From Natrinema sp046097095 (lineage in GTDB: Archaea > Halobacteriota > Halobacteria > Halobacteriales > Natrialbaceae): DNA of 64,000 bases. The notes beneath the pieces were generated by a model, which worked only from the letters and a program-made list of their open reading frames with translations, was not told the DNA's origin and searched no databases. Position numbers and translations under genes: made by a program. The stretch lies in NCBI RefSeq assembly GCF_046097095.1, contig NZ_CP175699.1, positions 434,001 through 498,000 of the forward strand. Reading direction: 5' to 3'. Below, piece by piece: positions 26,412-34,816 of this stretch. Position 1 is the stretch's first letter, and each line of letters opens with the position of its first letter.

Positions 26412-27491
26412 TTACTCGTCGATCGCCGCTTCAGCGTAGAAGTTCATCGACCGCAGGATCGGCTCGTCGGTCATGCCCAGCAGGATCGCCTCGTCGTCGG
26501 GCTCGTGGTGATGTGGCTCGTCCGGCGGCACGACGAAGATGTCCCACTGTCCCCACTCGAGGGCCTCGTCACCGACGTGGGTGGCGCCCTCGCCCTCGAT
26601 GACGAAATAGACCTCGACGGAGTTGTGGAAGTGCGGGTCTGTCGGACCGTCGTTGAGCAGTTGGGCCCGGAACGACATCGTCGGGAACAGCGGCGGTTCG
26701 CCTGTGGCGGGGTTGACGTACGCGAGGCTGTAGCCGTCGTGGGGGTCCGGATCGTCGTTGTCAGCCCGCTGGCGCAGCGCCTCTTCCATCTCGTCCCAGC
26801 CGAAGCGGTACGGTGGCGTCGGCTCCTTGTTCCCCTCGAACGGGCCGGGGATGGAGCCGTCCGACTCCTTGCCGTCGGGGCGGCCGCGCCCGTACTGGGA
26901 ATCCCAGTAGCCCTGGGTCTTCGTGACCGGCTGGCGCTCGAGTTCGTGGTTCTCGAAGACGTGGGTGTTGTTCAGCGTGTCGAGGAACAGCGGCAGGTCG
27001 AGCACGTCGAGCCACGCGGCCGTCTCGTCGCCGTCGTTGACATGGTCGTGCCACTCCCACTGAGGCGTCGTGACCAGGTCGTTGTCCTCCATCGGGAACT
27101 CTTCGCCGGCGACGACCGTCTTCATGTCCTCGTGGCCGTCGATCGTGAACCGAAGGGCGCTGGCGGCGTGGCGGTGGGCGGGCGCCGTCTCGCCCGGCGA
27201 AACCGTCTGGACGCCGACGTAGATCGTGTTCGAAATCGCGTTCTGGGCGTTGATCGGGACCGCGACTCGCCGCTGGAAGCCCGGCGGCAGGTCGGCGATC
27301 GGGACGTCGTCCTCGATGCCGTCGATCGCAGCCTGGATGTCCTCCCACTTCCAGATGTTCGCTTCCAGGTCGTCGAGGAGGTTTCCCATGTCGTCTTCCA
27401 CTTCCCAGAGCGGGCGGAGGTCGTTGTCCTCGAGCAGGCTCCGCGTGTTGGAACTCAGCTCCAAGAGATCCTCTGGCTCTTGCTGTGCCAT
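26412..27491 (-). CDS. gdoA: Gentisate 1,2-dioxygenase
   Basis: A 359-aa bicupin iron dioxygenase that opens gentisate between C1 and C2 to give maleylpyruvate. The first cupin has the iron-binding APAHRHAASALRFTIDG motif around residue 110, followed by DLVTTPQWEWHDHVND. The second cupin carries PHFHNSVEVYFVIEGEG and DIFVVPPDEPHHHEPDD. The start at 27491 (MAQQEPED) follows a TATA-like CTTATGG by about 27 nt on the minus strand; the ATG at 27518 is too close to it. It is divergent from the FAH-family gene, so the two probably share a regulatory region. This is one of the most secure calls here. Confidence 0.92.
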   Translation of the reverse strand: MAQQEPEDLLELSSNTRSLLEDNDLRPLWEVEDDMGNLLDDLEANIWKWEDIQAAIDGIEDDVPIADLPPGFQRRVAVPINAQNAISNTIYVGVQTVSPGETAPAHRHAASALRFTIDGHEDMKTVVAGEEFPMEDNDLVTTPQWEWHDHVNDGDETAAWLDVLDLPLFLDTLNNTHVFENHELERQPVTKTQGYWDSQYGRGRPDGKESDGSIPGPFEGNKEPTPPYRFGWDEMEEALRQRADNDDPDPHDGYSLAYVNPATGEPPLFPTMSFRAQLLNDGPTDPHFHNSVEVYFVIEGEGATHVGDEALEWGQWDIFVVPPDEPHHHEPDDEAILLGMTDEPILRSMNFYAEAAIDE

Positions 27492-27622
27492 GTGCGTATG
27501 TTTGCCGAACGATACCATAAGTGTGGTGGAGGATCCCGGCCGACCGTAATCGACCGTTCGAACTCGCCGCTGGCCGAGCCGAGAAAGGATGATTTATGTG
27601 GACAGCTCGCAGTGCATTTACC

Positions 27623-28501
27623 ATGCGACTCGTCAGATTCGACGACGACCGGCTCGGACTGCTCACCGACGACGACGGCATCGTCGATGTTACCGACGAC
27701 CTCGGTCTCGAGACGAACGACCCGATCAAGGAGTACGCCCGGAAGGACCTCGACGCAAGCGAGTACGAGGGCGACGAGCCCGACTACGACCGCGAGGAGG
27801 TCACCATCGAATCTCCGGTACGCCGCCCCGGTAAGGTCATCGCCGCACCGCTGAACTACGAGAATCACGTCGAGGAAGCCCTCGCTGACAAGGACATCGT
27901 CACTGAGGAGTGGTTCACCATCGAGGACAAGGGCTATTTCCTCAAGGCCCCCTCGAGCGTCGCCGGTCCCGAAGACGGCATCGAACTGCCGTTCAACGAC
28001 CGCCGCGTCGACCACGAGATCGAACTGGCGTTCGTCATGGGCGAGGACGTCAAAGACATCGACGCCGACGATGTCTGGGACGCCGTGTTAGGCTATACGA
28101 TCCTACTCGACGTCTCCGTTCGCGGCGATCAGGACCGCTCGAACCGCAAGTCCTACGACACGTTCACGATCATCGGCCCCTGTGTCACGACCGCCGACGA
28201 GTTCGACGACCCCCACGACCTTGAGATGGAACTACAGCTTAACGGCGAGACCGAGCAGCAGCAAAACACCGGCGGCATGATCTACAGCTGCGCCGACATC
28301 GTCGAATACGCTTCGATCGGCGCGACCATCGAAGCTGGGGACGTCATCACCACCGGCACACCAGAAGGGGTCAGCGCGATCTCCGGCGGCGACACCATCG
28401 ATGCCGAAATCGAGAACGTCGGCGCGATGACCGTCGACGTCACGGAACGCGACGTTGCCTTCGAGGACGTCGACGTTCAGAAGAGTCAGAAAGACGAGTA
28501 A
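27623..28501 (+). CDS. Fumarylacetoacetate hydrolase-family protein, probable fumarylpyruvate/acylpyruvate hydrolase
   Basis: A 292-aa FAH-fold hydrolase. Metal ligands are recognisable in VDHEIELAFVMG (E-x-E) and ILLDVSVRGDQDRSNRKSYD (catalytic-domain Asp and Lys). The C-terminal GDVITTGTPEGVS is characteristic. It would cleave fumarylpyruvate, or maleylpyruvate directly, into pyruvate and fumarate/maleate, completing gentisate catabolism. Other family members are 2-keto-3-deoxyaldonate dehydratases, but the adjacent gentisate dioxygenase favours the hydrolase. The ATG at 27623 lies about 29 nt after a GATTTATG TATA-like box (27590-27597), so 27596 is rejected. Confidence 0.85.
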   Translation: MRLVRFDDDRLGLLTDDDGIVDVTDDLGLETNDPIKEYARKDLDASEYEGDEPDYDREEVTIESPVRRPGKVIAAPLNYENHVEEALADKDIVTEEWFTIEDKGYFLKAPSSVAGPEDGIELPFNDRRVDHEIELAFVMGEDVKDIDADDVWDAVLGYTILLDVSVRGDQDRSNRKSYDTFTIIGPCVTTADEFDDPHDLEMELQLNGETEQQQNTGGMIYSCADIVEYASIGATIEAGDVITTGTPEGVSAISGGDTIDAEIENVGAMTVDVTERDVAFEDVDVQKSQKDE

Positions 28502-28521
28502 TCAGAACCGAGTACGGAAAG

Positions 28522-28557
28522 CGACCGCGGCTGCGGTCGAGACTCTCGCTTCGGTTT
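28522..28557. terminator. Convergent terminator hairpin
   Basis: CGACCGC and GCGGTCG form a perfect 7-bp stem with a GGCT loop (28522-28539), and TTTT follows at 28554. It sits between the convergent ends of the FAH gene and the acyl-CoA synthetase beta gene. Confidence 0.45.
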
Positions 28558-28579
28558 TCCGCCACACAGTCTCTCGACT

Positions 28580-29290
28580 TCAGTCCTCGAGCGAGACGAG
28601 CGCGTCGAGCGCCACTGCGTCGTCCGACCGGGCCAACAGCGGATTGACCTCGATCTCGCTGATCGCCTCGCGCTCGTCCAGCAGGTCGCCGACGGTGACG
28701 ATCGCCTCGGCGACCGCCTCGCGGTCGACGGCCGGCGACCCGCGGTAGCCGTCGAACAGCGGCGACGCCTCGAGTTCGCGCGTCATCTCCACTGCTTCGG
28801 CCATCGAGATCGGCGCGAGTCGGTGGCTTGTGTCCTGCAACACCTCGACGGTGATCCCGCCGAGACCGACGAGGACCGTCGGCCCGAACGAGGGGTCTCG
28901 CGTCCCGCCGACAATCACTTCCAATCCCGCCTCAAGGTCGACGGCCTCCTCGACCAGAACCGCGGCGTCGATCGCCTCCCGCTCTGCGGTCTCGAGGATC
29001 TCCGCCACGGCCGCTCGGACCGCGTCCGGCCCCTCGAGGTTCACGTTCACGCCGACGCCGTTGCCCCACTCGCTCTTGTGTTGGACCGACGGTGACGCGA
29101 CCTTCGCGACGACCGGATAGCCGATCTCGTCGGCCGCCTCGACAGCGTCATCGGGCGAGCGAGCCGTGCGGCCGCGCGGAACGGCCAGTCCAGCCTCGTC
29201 GAGGAGTTCCTTCGCCTCGGACTCGGTCAGCGTGGTCTGCTGTTCCCCGCGAACGGCCTCGAGGACGTCGCTCTCGGCCAGCTCAGTCAT
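28580..29290 (-). CDS. ADP-forming acetate/acyl-CoA synthetase, beta (ATP-grasp) subunit
   Basis: A 236-aa ATP-grasp domain of an NDP-forming acyl-CoA synthetase, which couples acyl-CoA plus ADP and phosphate to acid plus ATP. It has the subunit's standard opening (SEAKELLDEAGLAVPRGRTA), the lysine-bearing VVAKVASPSVQHKSEWGNGV and the central VVGGTRDPSFGPTVLVGLGG. The gene overlaps the alpha gene by 8 bp, so the two are translationally coupled. Archaeal enzymes of this class are often split into alpha and beta chains or fused in either order. Confidence 0.88.
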   Translation of the reverse strand: MTELAESDVLEAVRGEQQTTLTESEAKELLDEAGLAVPRGRTARSPDDAVEAADEIGYPVVAKVASPSVQHKSEWGNGVGVNVNLEGPDAVRAAVAEILETAEREAIDAAVLVEEAVDLEAGLEVIVGGTRDPSFGPTVLVGLGGITVEVLQDTSHRLAPISMAEAVEMTRELEASPLFDGYRGSPAVDREAVAEAIVTVGDLLDEREAISEIEVNPLLARSDDAVALDALVSLED

Positions 29291-30671
29291 CGGCGCTCAC
29301 CTCCGCTGCGTCGACGGCGGCAGCCGGATCCCGATTCCGTTTTGCGTACCGGACGAGCGCTCCGACGGCGTCGGCGGCCCGCTCGGGCACCCGGTAGGTC
29401 GGAATCCGCAGCTCCTCGAGTTCGGTGAGTTGCTCGTCCAAGATCGCCTCGGGGCCGCCGCTGGCGAAGACGATCGGTTTGTCGACCTCGTCGACGACCC
29501 CCTCGAGGGCGTCGGTCGGGTAGCCGACGCTGCCCTCGTACAGTTCATAGACGAGGACGATGTCGACGTTGTCGTCGCGGGCGACGGCGTCGACGACCTC
29601 GCCGAACTCAGGCATCGGGCGACCAGTGTCGACCGGGTTGGCCGAGAACGTGATTCCGGGAAGAATCTCCTCGACAACGGCCTGGGTCTCCTCGGTCAGC
29701 GACGGAAGCGTCGCGCCGGCCGCCTTGAGTTGGTCGGCGATCGCGATCCCGGGCCCGGCCTGCGCGGTGACGACGCCGACGTTTGGCCCGTCCGGTTCCG
29801 GGCAGTCGGCCAGCGCCTTGCCCGCGTTCAGCAGTTCGGACGAGGTGCGTACCGTCGGGACGCCGTACTGGGCGAAGCCGGCCTCGTACAGTTCGTACTC
29901 GCCGGTCAGCGCGCCCGTGTGCGACTCCGCAAAGTCGCCGACGTCCTGCTCGCCGACGTTGTAGGCCACGACCGGCGTCTCCGCCTCGCGGCAGGTCTCG
30001 AGTAGCTCGCGGCCCCGGTCGGTCCCCTCGACGTGGAGCAAAATCGCGTCGGTCCGCTCGTCGCCGTCGAAGTAGTCGATCGCCTCGCGGAAGCCGACGG
30101 TGGCCCGGTTTCCAAGGCCGACCATCGCGGAGATTCCGACCCCGGCGTTCTCGGCCTGGAACGCGACCGCGTAGGCGAGCCCGCCGCTCTGGGCGACGAT
30201 CGCCAGGTTCCCGGCGGGAATGCTCTCGAGATCGCTCGCGAACGTCGCGTACAGATCCCGCGAAGGTTCCAGAAAGCCGCTGGTGTTCGGCCCGAGAACG
30301 GCGATGTCGCCCTCCTCGGCGGCCGCGATCAGGCGGTCCTGCAGTTCCTGCCCCTCAGGCCCCGCTTCGGAAAAGCCGCCGGCGAAGACGATCGCGGCGC
30401 CGATGCCCGCCTCGCCGCACTCCTCGATGACGTCCGGTACGACGTGTGCCGGGACGCAGCACAGCGCCAGATCAACGTCGCCGTCGATCTCGGCTACCGA
30501 GGAGACGAACTCCCGGTCGAAGACGGCTCCCGAGGCCGACGGATTAACCGGATACACTGGCCCGTCGAATTCGATCGCGTTCCGCATCGCTTCGTATCCG
30601 ATCTTCCCCGGCGTATCGGAGGCCCCGACGACCGCGATACCGCTGGGATCGAACAAACTTGTGACCGACAT
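29283..30671 (-). CDS. ADP-forming acetate/acyl-CoA synthetase, alpha (CoA-binding) subunit
   Basis: A 462-aa subunit with a CoA-binding Rossmann domain (SGIAVVGASDTPGKIG) and two succinyl-CoA-synthetase-like ligase domains. The phosphohistidine is in AESHTGALTGEYEL, the hallmark of ADP-forming acyl-CoA synthetases. The start at 30671 (MSVTSLFDPSG) removes an upstream extension rich in Arg and Pro. With the beta gene it forms a two-gene operon between the gentisate genes and an aryl-CoA ligase. It may harvest ATP from acetyl-CoA or aryl-CoA produced by aromatic side-chain degradation. Substrate range is not visible in sequence. Confidence 0.88.
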   Translation of the reverse strand: MSVTSLFDPSGIAVVGASDTPGKIGYEAMRNAIEFDGPVYPVNPSASGAVFDREFVSSVAEIDGDVDLALCCVPAHVVPDVIEECGEAGIGAAIVFAGGFSEAGPEGQELQDRLIAAAEEGDIAVLGPNTSGFLEPSRDLYATFASDLESIPAGNLAIVAQSGGLAYAVAFQAENAGVGISAMVGLGNRATVGFREAIDYFDGDERTDAILLHVEGTDRGRELLETCREAETPVVAYNVGEQDVGDFAESHTGALTGEYELYEAGFAQYGVPTVRTSSELLNAGKALADCPEPDGPNVGVVTAQAGPGIAIADQLKAAGATLPSLTEETQAVVEEILPGITFSANPVDTGRPMPEFGEVVDAVARDDNVDIVLVYELYEGSVGYPTDALEGVVDEVDKPIVFASGGPEAILDEQLTELEELRIPTYRVPERAADAVGALVRYAKRNRDPAAAVDAAEVSADD

Positions 30672-30762
30672 ACCGATGGTGTTGTTCGGGGGTGGTGAAA
30701 GCGTTTTCCATGGCGAGAGAAAACGAGCAACACACCTTATCTCGCGGCGCGACGTCGGTCCG

Positions 30763-31047
30763 CTACGGTTTGCCGGCGAACCCAACGACCTCCGCGAGTT
30801 TGTCCCACGCGTCCGAGCGAACCGATGAGCCGTGGAAGACGAGCCTGTCGTCGAACAGCGCGTCCGTCGTGTCCGGCAGCCCCGTATCGACGAGCGTTGG
30901 CACGTCGGCGTCGACGAGGAACGCCCGATACCTGGCGTCCCCGTCGTCCTGGACCGTGATATCGTACACTCCCGGAAGCAGTTCGGTATCTATCGGTAGC
31001 TCGGTATTTAGAGGATACGATAAAAATACCGTCCGATCCCCTCCCAC
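30763..31047 (-). pseudogene. Metallo-beta-lactamase-fold hydrolase with internal deletion
   Basis: The 94-codon frame joins two parts of an MBL-fold hydrolase. The N-terminal strand set (ELLPGVYDITVQDDG, then AFLVDADVPTLVDTGLPDTT) runs directly into the C-terminal end (DRLVFHGSSVRSDAWDKLAE, then VVGFAGKP). The whole middle, including the metal-binding HxHxDH motif and later ligands, is absent. The fusion is in frame, so a short product could be made, but it cannot bind the zinc pair. The usual start methionine next to the ELLPGVYD strand is also missing. Confidence 0.6.
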
Positions 31048-31107
31048 GCGGCGACGACTGCCTCGACAACGATCGGCGGCGACCGCCCAACGAAAGCCGG
31101 CGACGGC

Positions 31108-32655
31108 CTACTCGGCGAAGAACTCGGTGTGGACCGTCTCGCGCTGAACGGTCCCGGTGTCGGTCCGCGGTAGCTCCTCCGTCGTCAGCACGTACTCGCG
31201 GGGGCGCTTAAAGTCCGGGAGCTGGTCGTGGTCCTTGCAGAAGCTGTCCAGATCGTCTTTTGTGACCTCCGCCGAGCCACAGCAAACGACGCAGGCGACG
31301 CGGTGGCCCCACTGCTCGTCCTCGACGCCGACGACGACGACCTCGTCGACGTCCTCGTGGGTCTCGACGACTTCCTCGACCTCCTCGGGGTAGATGTTCT
31401 CGCCGCCGCAGACGAACATGTTGTCGACGCGGCCGGTAATGTAGAGGAAGCCGTCCTCGTCGACTTCGGCGACGTCGCCCGTTCGGAGCCACTCGTCGTC
31501 GACGAGCAGCCACTCGGTCTCCTCCGGTCGATCCATGTAGCCGTTGCAGGTGCCGGGTCCGCGGACGATCACCTCTCCCGTCTCGCCGGGGTCGACCGTC
31601 GCCTCCGGATCCGGATCCTCGTCCGGGTCGGCCGCCTCGACGACGCGGACCTCCGAAGTAAACGATTCCTTGCCAATCGTTCCTGTGTGTTCGTCCTGAA
31701 CCGACGGATGAGCGAACGTCAGGTTCGGTCCGCCCTCGGTCAGTCCGTACGTGTTGTAGACGCCCTTGGTCAGGTGCTCGGACGCCCTCTCGACGAGCGA
31801 TTCCGTGACGATCGAGCCGCCGGTCCGGATGTACGAGAGGGAATCGATGTCGTACTCGGCTTCGGCCTGACGGTCGGCCAGCGCGTGCAGTTGCGTCGGA
31901 ACGGCCAGCAGCCCCGTCACGTCGTGGTCCGCCACGAGCCGGAGCGTCTCGTCGGGGTCGAAATCCGACTGTACGACCAGCGTCGCGCCGGCCTGAATGT
32001 GAGGCAGGATCCAGGCATCGCAGGTCACCATGTGATACCACGGTGTCGTCACCAGCGCCGTGTCCGTCTCCTCGATGCTCATCTCCATGACCACTTGCGT
32101 GCTACCGTGCCAGAGTTTCTCCTGATCGAACAGTACCGCTTTCGGCGTACTCGTCGTCCCGCTGGTGTAGAAGACGCCGTGTTCGTAGTTCGGATGCGGC
32201 TCGACCTCTTCGAGCGGCGCGTCTGAGAGGGCGACGTCGTACGATTCGACGTCCTCGCGGTCGATCGACGTCTCGCCGGCGTGGATTCCGCCTTTGATGT
32301 CCGTGCGATCGAGGACCTCGAGGGCCTTCTCGGCGTTCGCATCGTCGAAGAGGAGGACTCCCGCGTCGGTGGGCTCGAGCATCGAGGCGAGCCCGCCGGG
32401 ACTGTCGCGGAACGGCAACTGGACGTTTCCGATCCCGCGTTTCTGGCTCGCAATCATCGCTTCGATTGCCATCGGGCCGTTGATCGCCAGCGTCGCCACC
32501 CGGCGGTCGGCCGCCCGCTCGTTCAGCGCGTTTGCGAGACGGGTGGCACGCTCGTCCAGCTCTTGGTAGGTCAGCGACCGTCCGTCGTCGGACACGAGCG
32601 CCGTATCAGACGAGTGCCGTCGAACGGTACGGTCGAAGGTCTCGATGAAGTCCAT
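31108..32655 (-). CDS. Acyl/aryl-CoA ligase of the AMP-binding family, catalytic lysine replaced
   Basis: A 515-aa ANL-superfamily adenylate-forming ligase. The P-loop (FYTSGTTSTPKAV), the aromatic A5 region (NTYGLTEGG), the hinge aspartate (RVDNMFVCGGENIYP) and EWLRTGDVAEVDEDGF are all present. The A10 motif at the C terminus reads LPRTDTGTVQRE, where almost all family members have TGK; the lysine that orients ATP and the carboxylate is Thr, near residue 502. Adenylation should be impaired unless another residue substitutes. The start at 32655 (MDFIETFDRT) gives normal length. It lies upstream of the MBL remnant on the same strand. Possible substrates are benzoate-like acids. Confidence 0.82.
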   Translation of the reverse strand: MDFIETFDRTVRRHSSDTALVSDDGRSLTYQELDERATRLANALNERAADRRVATLAINGPMAIEAMIASQKRGIGNVQLPFRDSPGGLASMLEPTDAGVLLFDDANAEKALEVLDRTDIKGGIHAGETSIDREDVESYDVALSDAPLEEVEPHPNYEHGVFYTSGTTSTPKAVLFDQEKLWHGSTQVVMEMSIEETDTALVTTPWYHMVTCDAWILPHIQAGATLVVQSDFDPDETLRLVADHDVTGLLAVPTQLHALADRQAEAEYDIDSLSYIRTGGSIVTESLVERASEHLTKGVYNTYGLTEGGPNLTFAHPSVQDEHTGTIGKESFTSEVRVVEAADPDEDPDPEATVDPGETGEVIVRGPGTCNGYMDRPEETEWLLVDDEWLRTGDVAEVDEDGFLYITGRVDNMFVCGGENIYPEEVEEVVETHEDVDEVVVVGVEDEQWGHRVACVVCCGSAEVTKDDLDSFCKDHDQLPDFKRPREYVLTTEELPRTDTGTVQRETVHTEFFAE

Positions 32656-32704
32656 ATGGGGTATATGTGTGACGACCACTACCGAGGGTATTAATGATTA
32701 TGGA

Positions 32705-32726
32705 ATCCCCGTCGTTTGACGGGGAT
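32705..32726. repeat. Solo IS200/IS605-type terminal hairpin (candidate)
   Basis: ATCCCCGTC and GACGGGGAT form a perfect 9-bp stem with a GTTT loop. GGAATCCCCGTC followed by a GT-rich loop and the complementary arm resembles the 3'-end palindrome of haloarchaeal IS1341/IS605 elements and of derived PATE elements. No tnpA or tnpB gene is attached, so only a residual end is proposed. Confidence 0.4.
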
Positions 32727-32831
32727 ACTAATACGTGCTTGATCAGCGCCCACAGTGCCAGCTCACGCATCAGCGCCGGCTCTCAGCTGTCGTCCGATCG
32801 GTTCAGTAGTTGAGAACGCTGTGATGACGCT

Positions 32832-33725
32832 GTGGGGACATTGATATGGTGGCACCGAGTACGGTCGGCCGTGCACGATCGGTCGCCATCGAACCGAACG
32901 CGGGTTGGACGCAGCGTTCGCGGGCTCTGGATCCACGTTCAGCCTATCTTCCTGTTCCCGGGAGCGGCGATGTCCGGGTTCGGGGCGCTGCTCGCGACGG
33001 ACCTCGAGATCCCGATCGCGGTCCTCCACGCGGCCGCGGTCTGTCTCGCTATCTACGTCGCGCACCTGAAGGACGGATACGTAGACCACTACGTCCGCGG
33101 CGAAGACGAGACGAACCCCCTCAAGCCGAGCGAGATCCGCGTCGCGATCATCGCCGCAGCGGGCCTGTTTGCGGGCTGTCTTGTCGCGCTCTGGCTCGCC
33201 GCGGGATCGATCGGCGTGCTCCTGACCGCGCCGCTGTTCGTGCTGGGCTATCTCCACGCGCCCGTCCTCGATACGAACCCCGCTACCGAGAGCGTCGACT
33301 ATCCGCTCGGGATCGTCCTCGCGACGGCGGGCGGCTACGCGACGCAGACGGGGACGGTCACGGCTCTCGCGCTGACCGTCTGTCTCGTCCTCTTCCTCCT
33401 GCTCGTCGCGATCAACGTCATGCTCGACCGACTTGACTACCGCCACGATCGCCGGGTTGGGAAGCGAACGCTGCCAGTCGTCCTCGGCCCCGACCGCGCC
33501 CTGCGGGTGGCATGGGCGCTGGTCCTCGTCAGCGTCGCCGCACTGACGGTCTCAAGCCGCTTCGGTCCGCTTCCGCGGAGCGCGCTGTTGGCGGGTGCCG
33601 TCCCCGTCGGCGCTGCACTTGGCTGTCGCCTGCGCGACCCCGACCCGGATCGGCTCGTCGCCCTGTTTATCGGCGCAACGTACGTGTTCGGTCTGGCGTT
33701 GTTCCTCGCGATCCGCTTTTCGTGA
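32832..33725 (+). CDS. UbiA-like prenyltransferase family membrane protein
   Basis: A protein of up to 297 aa with about seven to eight hydrophobic helices. The first Asp-rich segment reads AHLKDGYVDHYVRGED and the second NVMLDRLDYRHDRRVGKRTLP. Both resemble the Mg-diphosphate-binding motifs (NDxxD / DxxxD) of UbiA prenyltransferases, although the first is atypical. The N terminus is doubtful. The frame from GTG 32832 gives a very Arg-rich start, whereas ATG 32846 in another frame gives MVAPSTVGRARSVAIEPNAG and would join the main frame at RGLWIHVQP after a one-base shift near 32915. The membrane part is secure; the start is not. It has no functional link to its neighbours that I can see. Confidence 0.7.
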   Translation: MGTLIWWHRVRSAVHDRSPSNRTRVGRSVRGLWIHVQPIFLFPGAAMSGFGALLATDLEIPIAVLHAAAVCLAIYVAHLKDGYVDHYVRGEDETNPLKPSEIRVAIIAAAGLFAGCLVALWLAAGSIGVLLTAPLFVLGYLHAPVLDTNPATESVDYPLGIVLATAGGYATQTGTVTALALTVCLVLFLLLVAINVMLDRLDYRHDRRVGKRTLPVVLGPDRALRVAWALVLVSVAALTVSSRFGPLPRSALLAGAVPVGAALGCRLRDPDPDRLVALFIGATYVFGLALFLAIRFS

Positions 33726-34054
33726 TCTCGTTCGCTACTAGCGAACGATAACCGATACCGGTCGACGATCACCTCGAGTGATGTCGTTATGGGCGGGAGT
33801 TACGCCCGGAACTCGCGATCGGACCGGGTATCTGCGGCGACAAGCGAGAATCGTTCGCTCTCGCGAAACCGAGTTCGGAACGGTTCGAAACGCGTTTTCT
33901 GACGGATCTCCGACGTAGTAAAAGAGATGAATCAGTCGTGTTCGCCACTGAGAGCGGCAAACCCGTTTTCACAACTCGTTTCTCAAGAGCGAACGTCTCG
34001 AGAGCGAACGTTCCACCGCAGTCGACGCTGTCGCGTCGGGCGGGCGTTCGGCCG
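33726..34054. other. Intergenic, nothing recognised
   Basis: A 329-bp convergent gap between the UbiA-like gene and an IclR gene. No gene, hairpin or long T-run stands out. Confidence 0.5.
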
Positions 34055-34816
34055 TCACGTCCCGTATCGGTACTTTATCGTGATCGAGTCGATCGTCCCC
34101 TCCAGTTTCTGCAGGAGCTCGCGCTGGTACGTCTCGTCTTTCATGCGACCGGTCGGACAGACCACACCGGCCGCCCCCTTCAGTTGTTCGTCGACGACGA
34201 TCGGTGCGCCGATCAGTCCCATCCCCTTGACCTGTTGATTCCAGTCAACCGCGTAACCGCGCTCCCGAACGGTCTCCAGTTCGGCGCGCAGCGTCTCCTC
34301 GTCCGTGATCGTCTCGTCGGTCAGTCGCTCGAGCCCGTGGGTGTCGATTATCTCGTCGGTTCGGTCAGTGGGGAGATGCGCGAGGATCACCTTCCCGGTG
34401 GCGTTGGTGTGCAGGGGCGTGACCATCCCCGAGTAGATGCCGAGCTCGAGCGAGCGGTTCCCCGCCTCCACGTGGAGGACCACCGACCGGCCGGCTTCCT
34501 CGACGACGACCGATACGAGCTCGCCCGTTTCCGTCGCGAGCTCGCGGAGGTTCGCCTCCGACGCTCGAAAGAGGCTGCTCCGGTGTTTGATCCGCGATCC
34601 GGTAGTGAGAAACCGGTGACTGAGTCGGTACTCGCCGCCCTCGTTGACGACGTAGCCCGTCTCCTCGAGCGTCCGCAGGTAGACGTGAGCCGTGCTCTTG
34701 GGAACGTCCATCCGCGCTGCGACCTCCGAGGGACCGGCCCCGTTGACCTCCCAGAGAACGTCCAGCACGTCGAACGCGCGGAGCACCGATTTCATCGGCG
34801 GTGTGCCGTCGGTCAT
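34055..34816 (-). CDS. IclR-family transcriptional regulator
   Basis: A 253-aa regulator. The winged helix-turn-helix is at residues about 8-65 (SVLRAFDVLDVLWEVNGAGP, then MDVPKSTAHVYLRTLEETGY). The IclR effector domain follows (FRASEANLRELATETGELV, GKVILAHLP, GYAVDWNQQVKGM). The start at 34816 (MTDGTPPMKS) is preferred over 34843. It is divergent from the Tat esterase gene across a 578-bp intergenic region and sits between the gentisate and beta-oxidation blocks, so it may control either. Effector unknown. Confidence 0.88.
   Translation of the reverse strand: MTDGTPPMKSVLRAFDVLDVLWEVNGAGPSEVAARMDVPKSTAHVYLRTLEETGYVVNEGGEYRLSHRFLTTGSRIKHRSSLFRASEANLRELATETGELVSVVVEEAGRSVVLHVEAGNRSLELGIYSGMVTPLHTNATGKVILAHLPTDRTDEIIDTHGLERLTDETITDEETLRAELETVRERGYAVDWNQQVKGMGLIGAPIVVDEQLKGAAGVVCPTGRMKDETYQRELLQKLEGTIDSITIKYRYGT

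Noticed and set aside
26391..27854. 487-codon plus-strand frame
   Set aside because: Antisense to gentisate 1,2-dioxygenase, whose cupin motifs are unmistakable.
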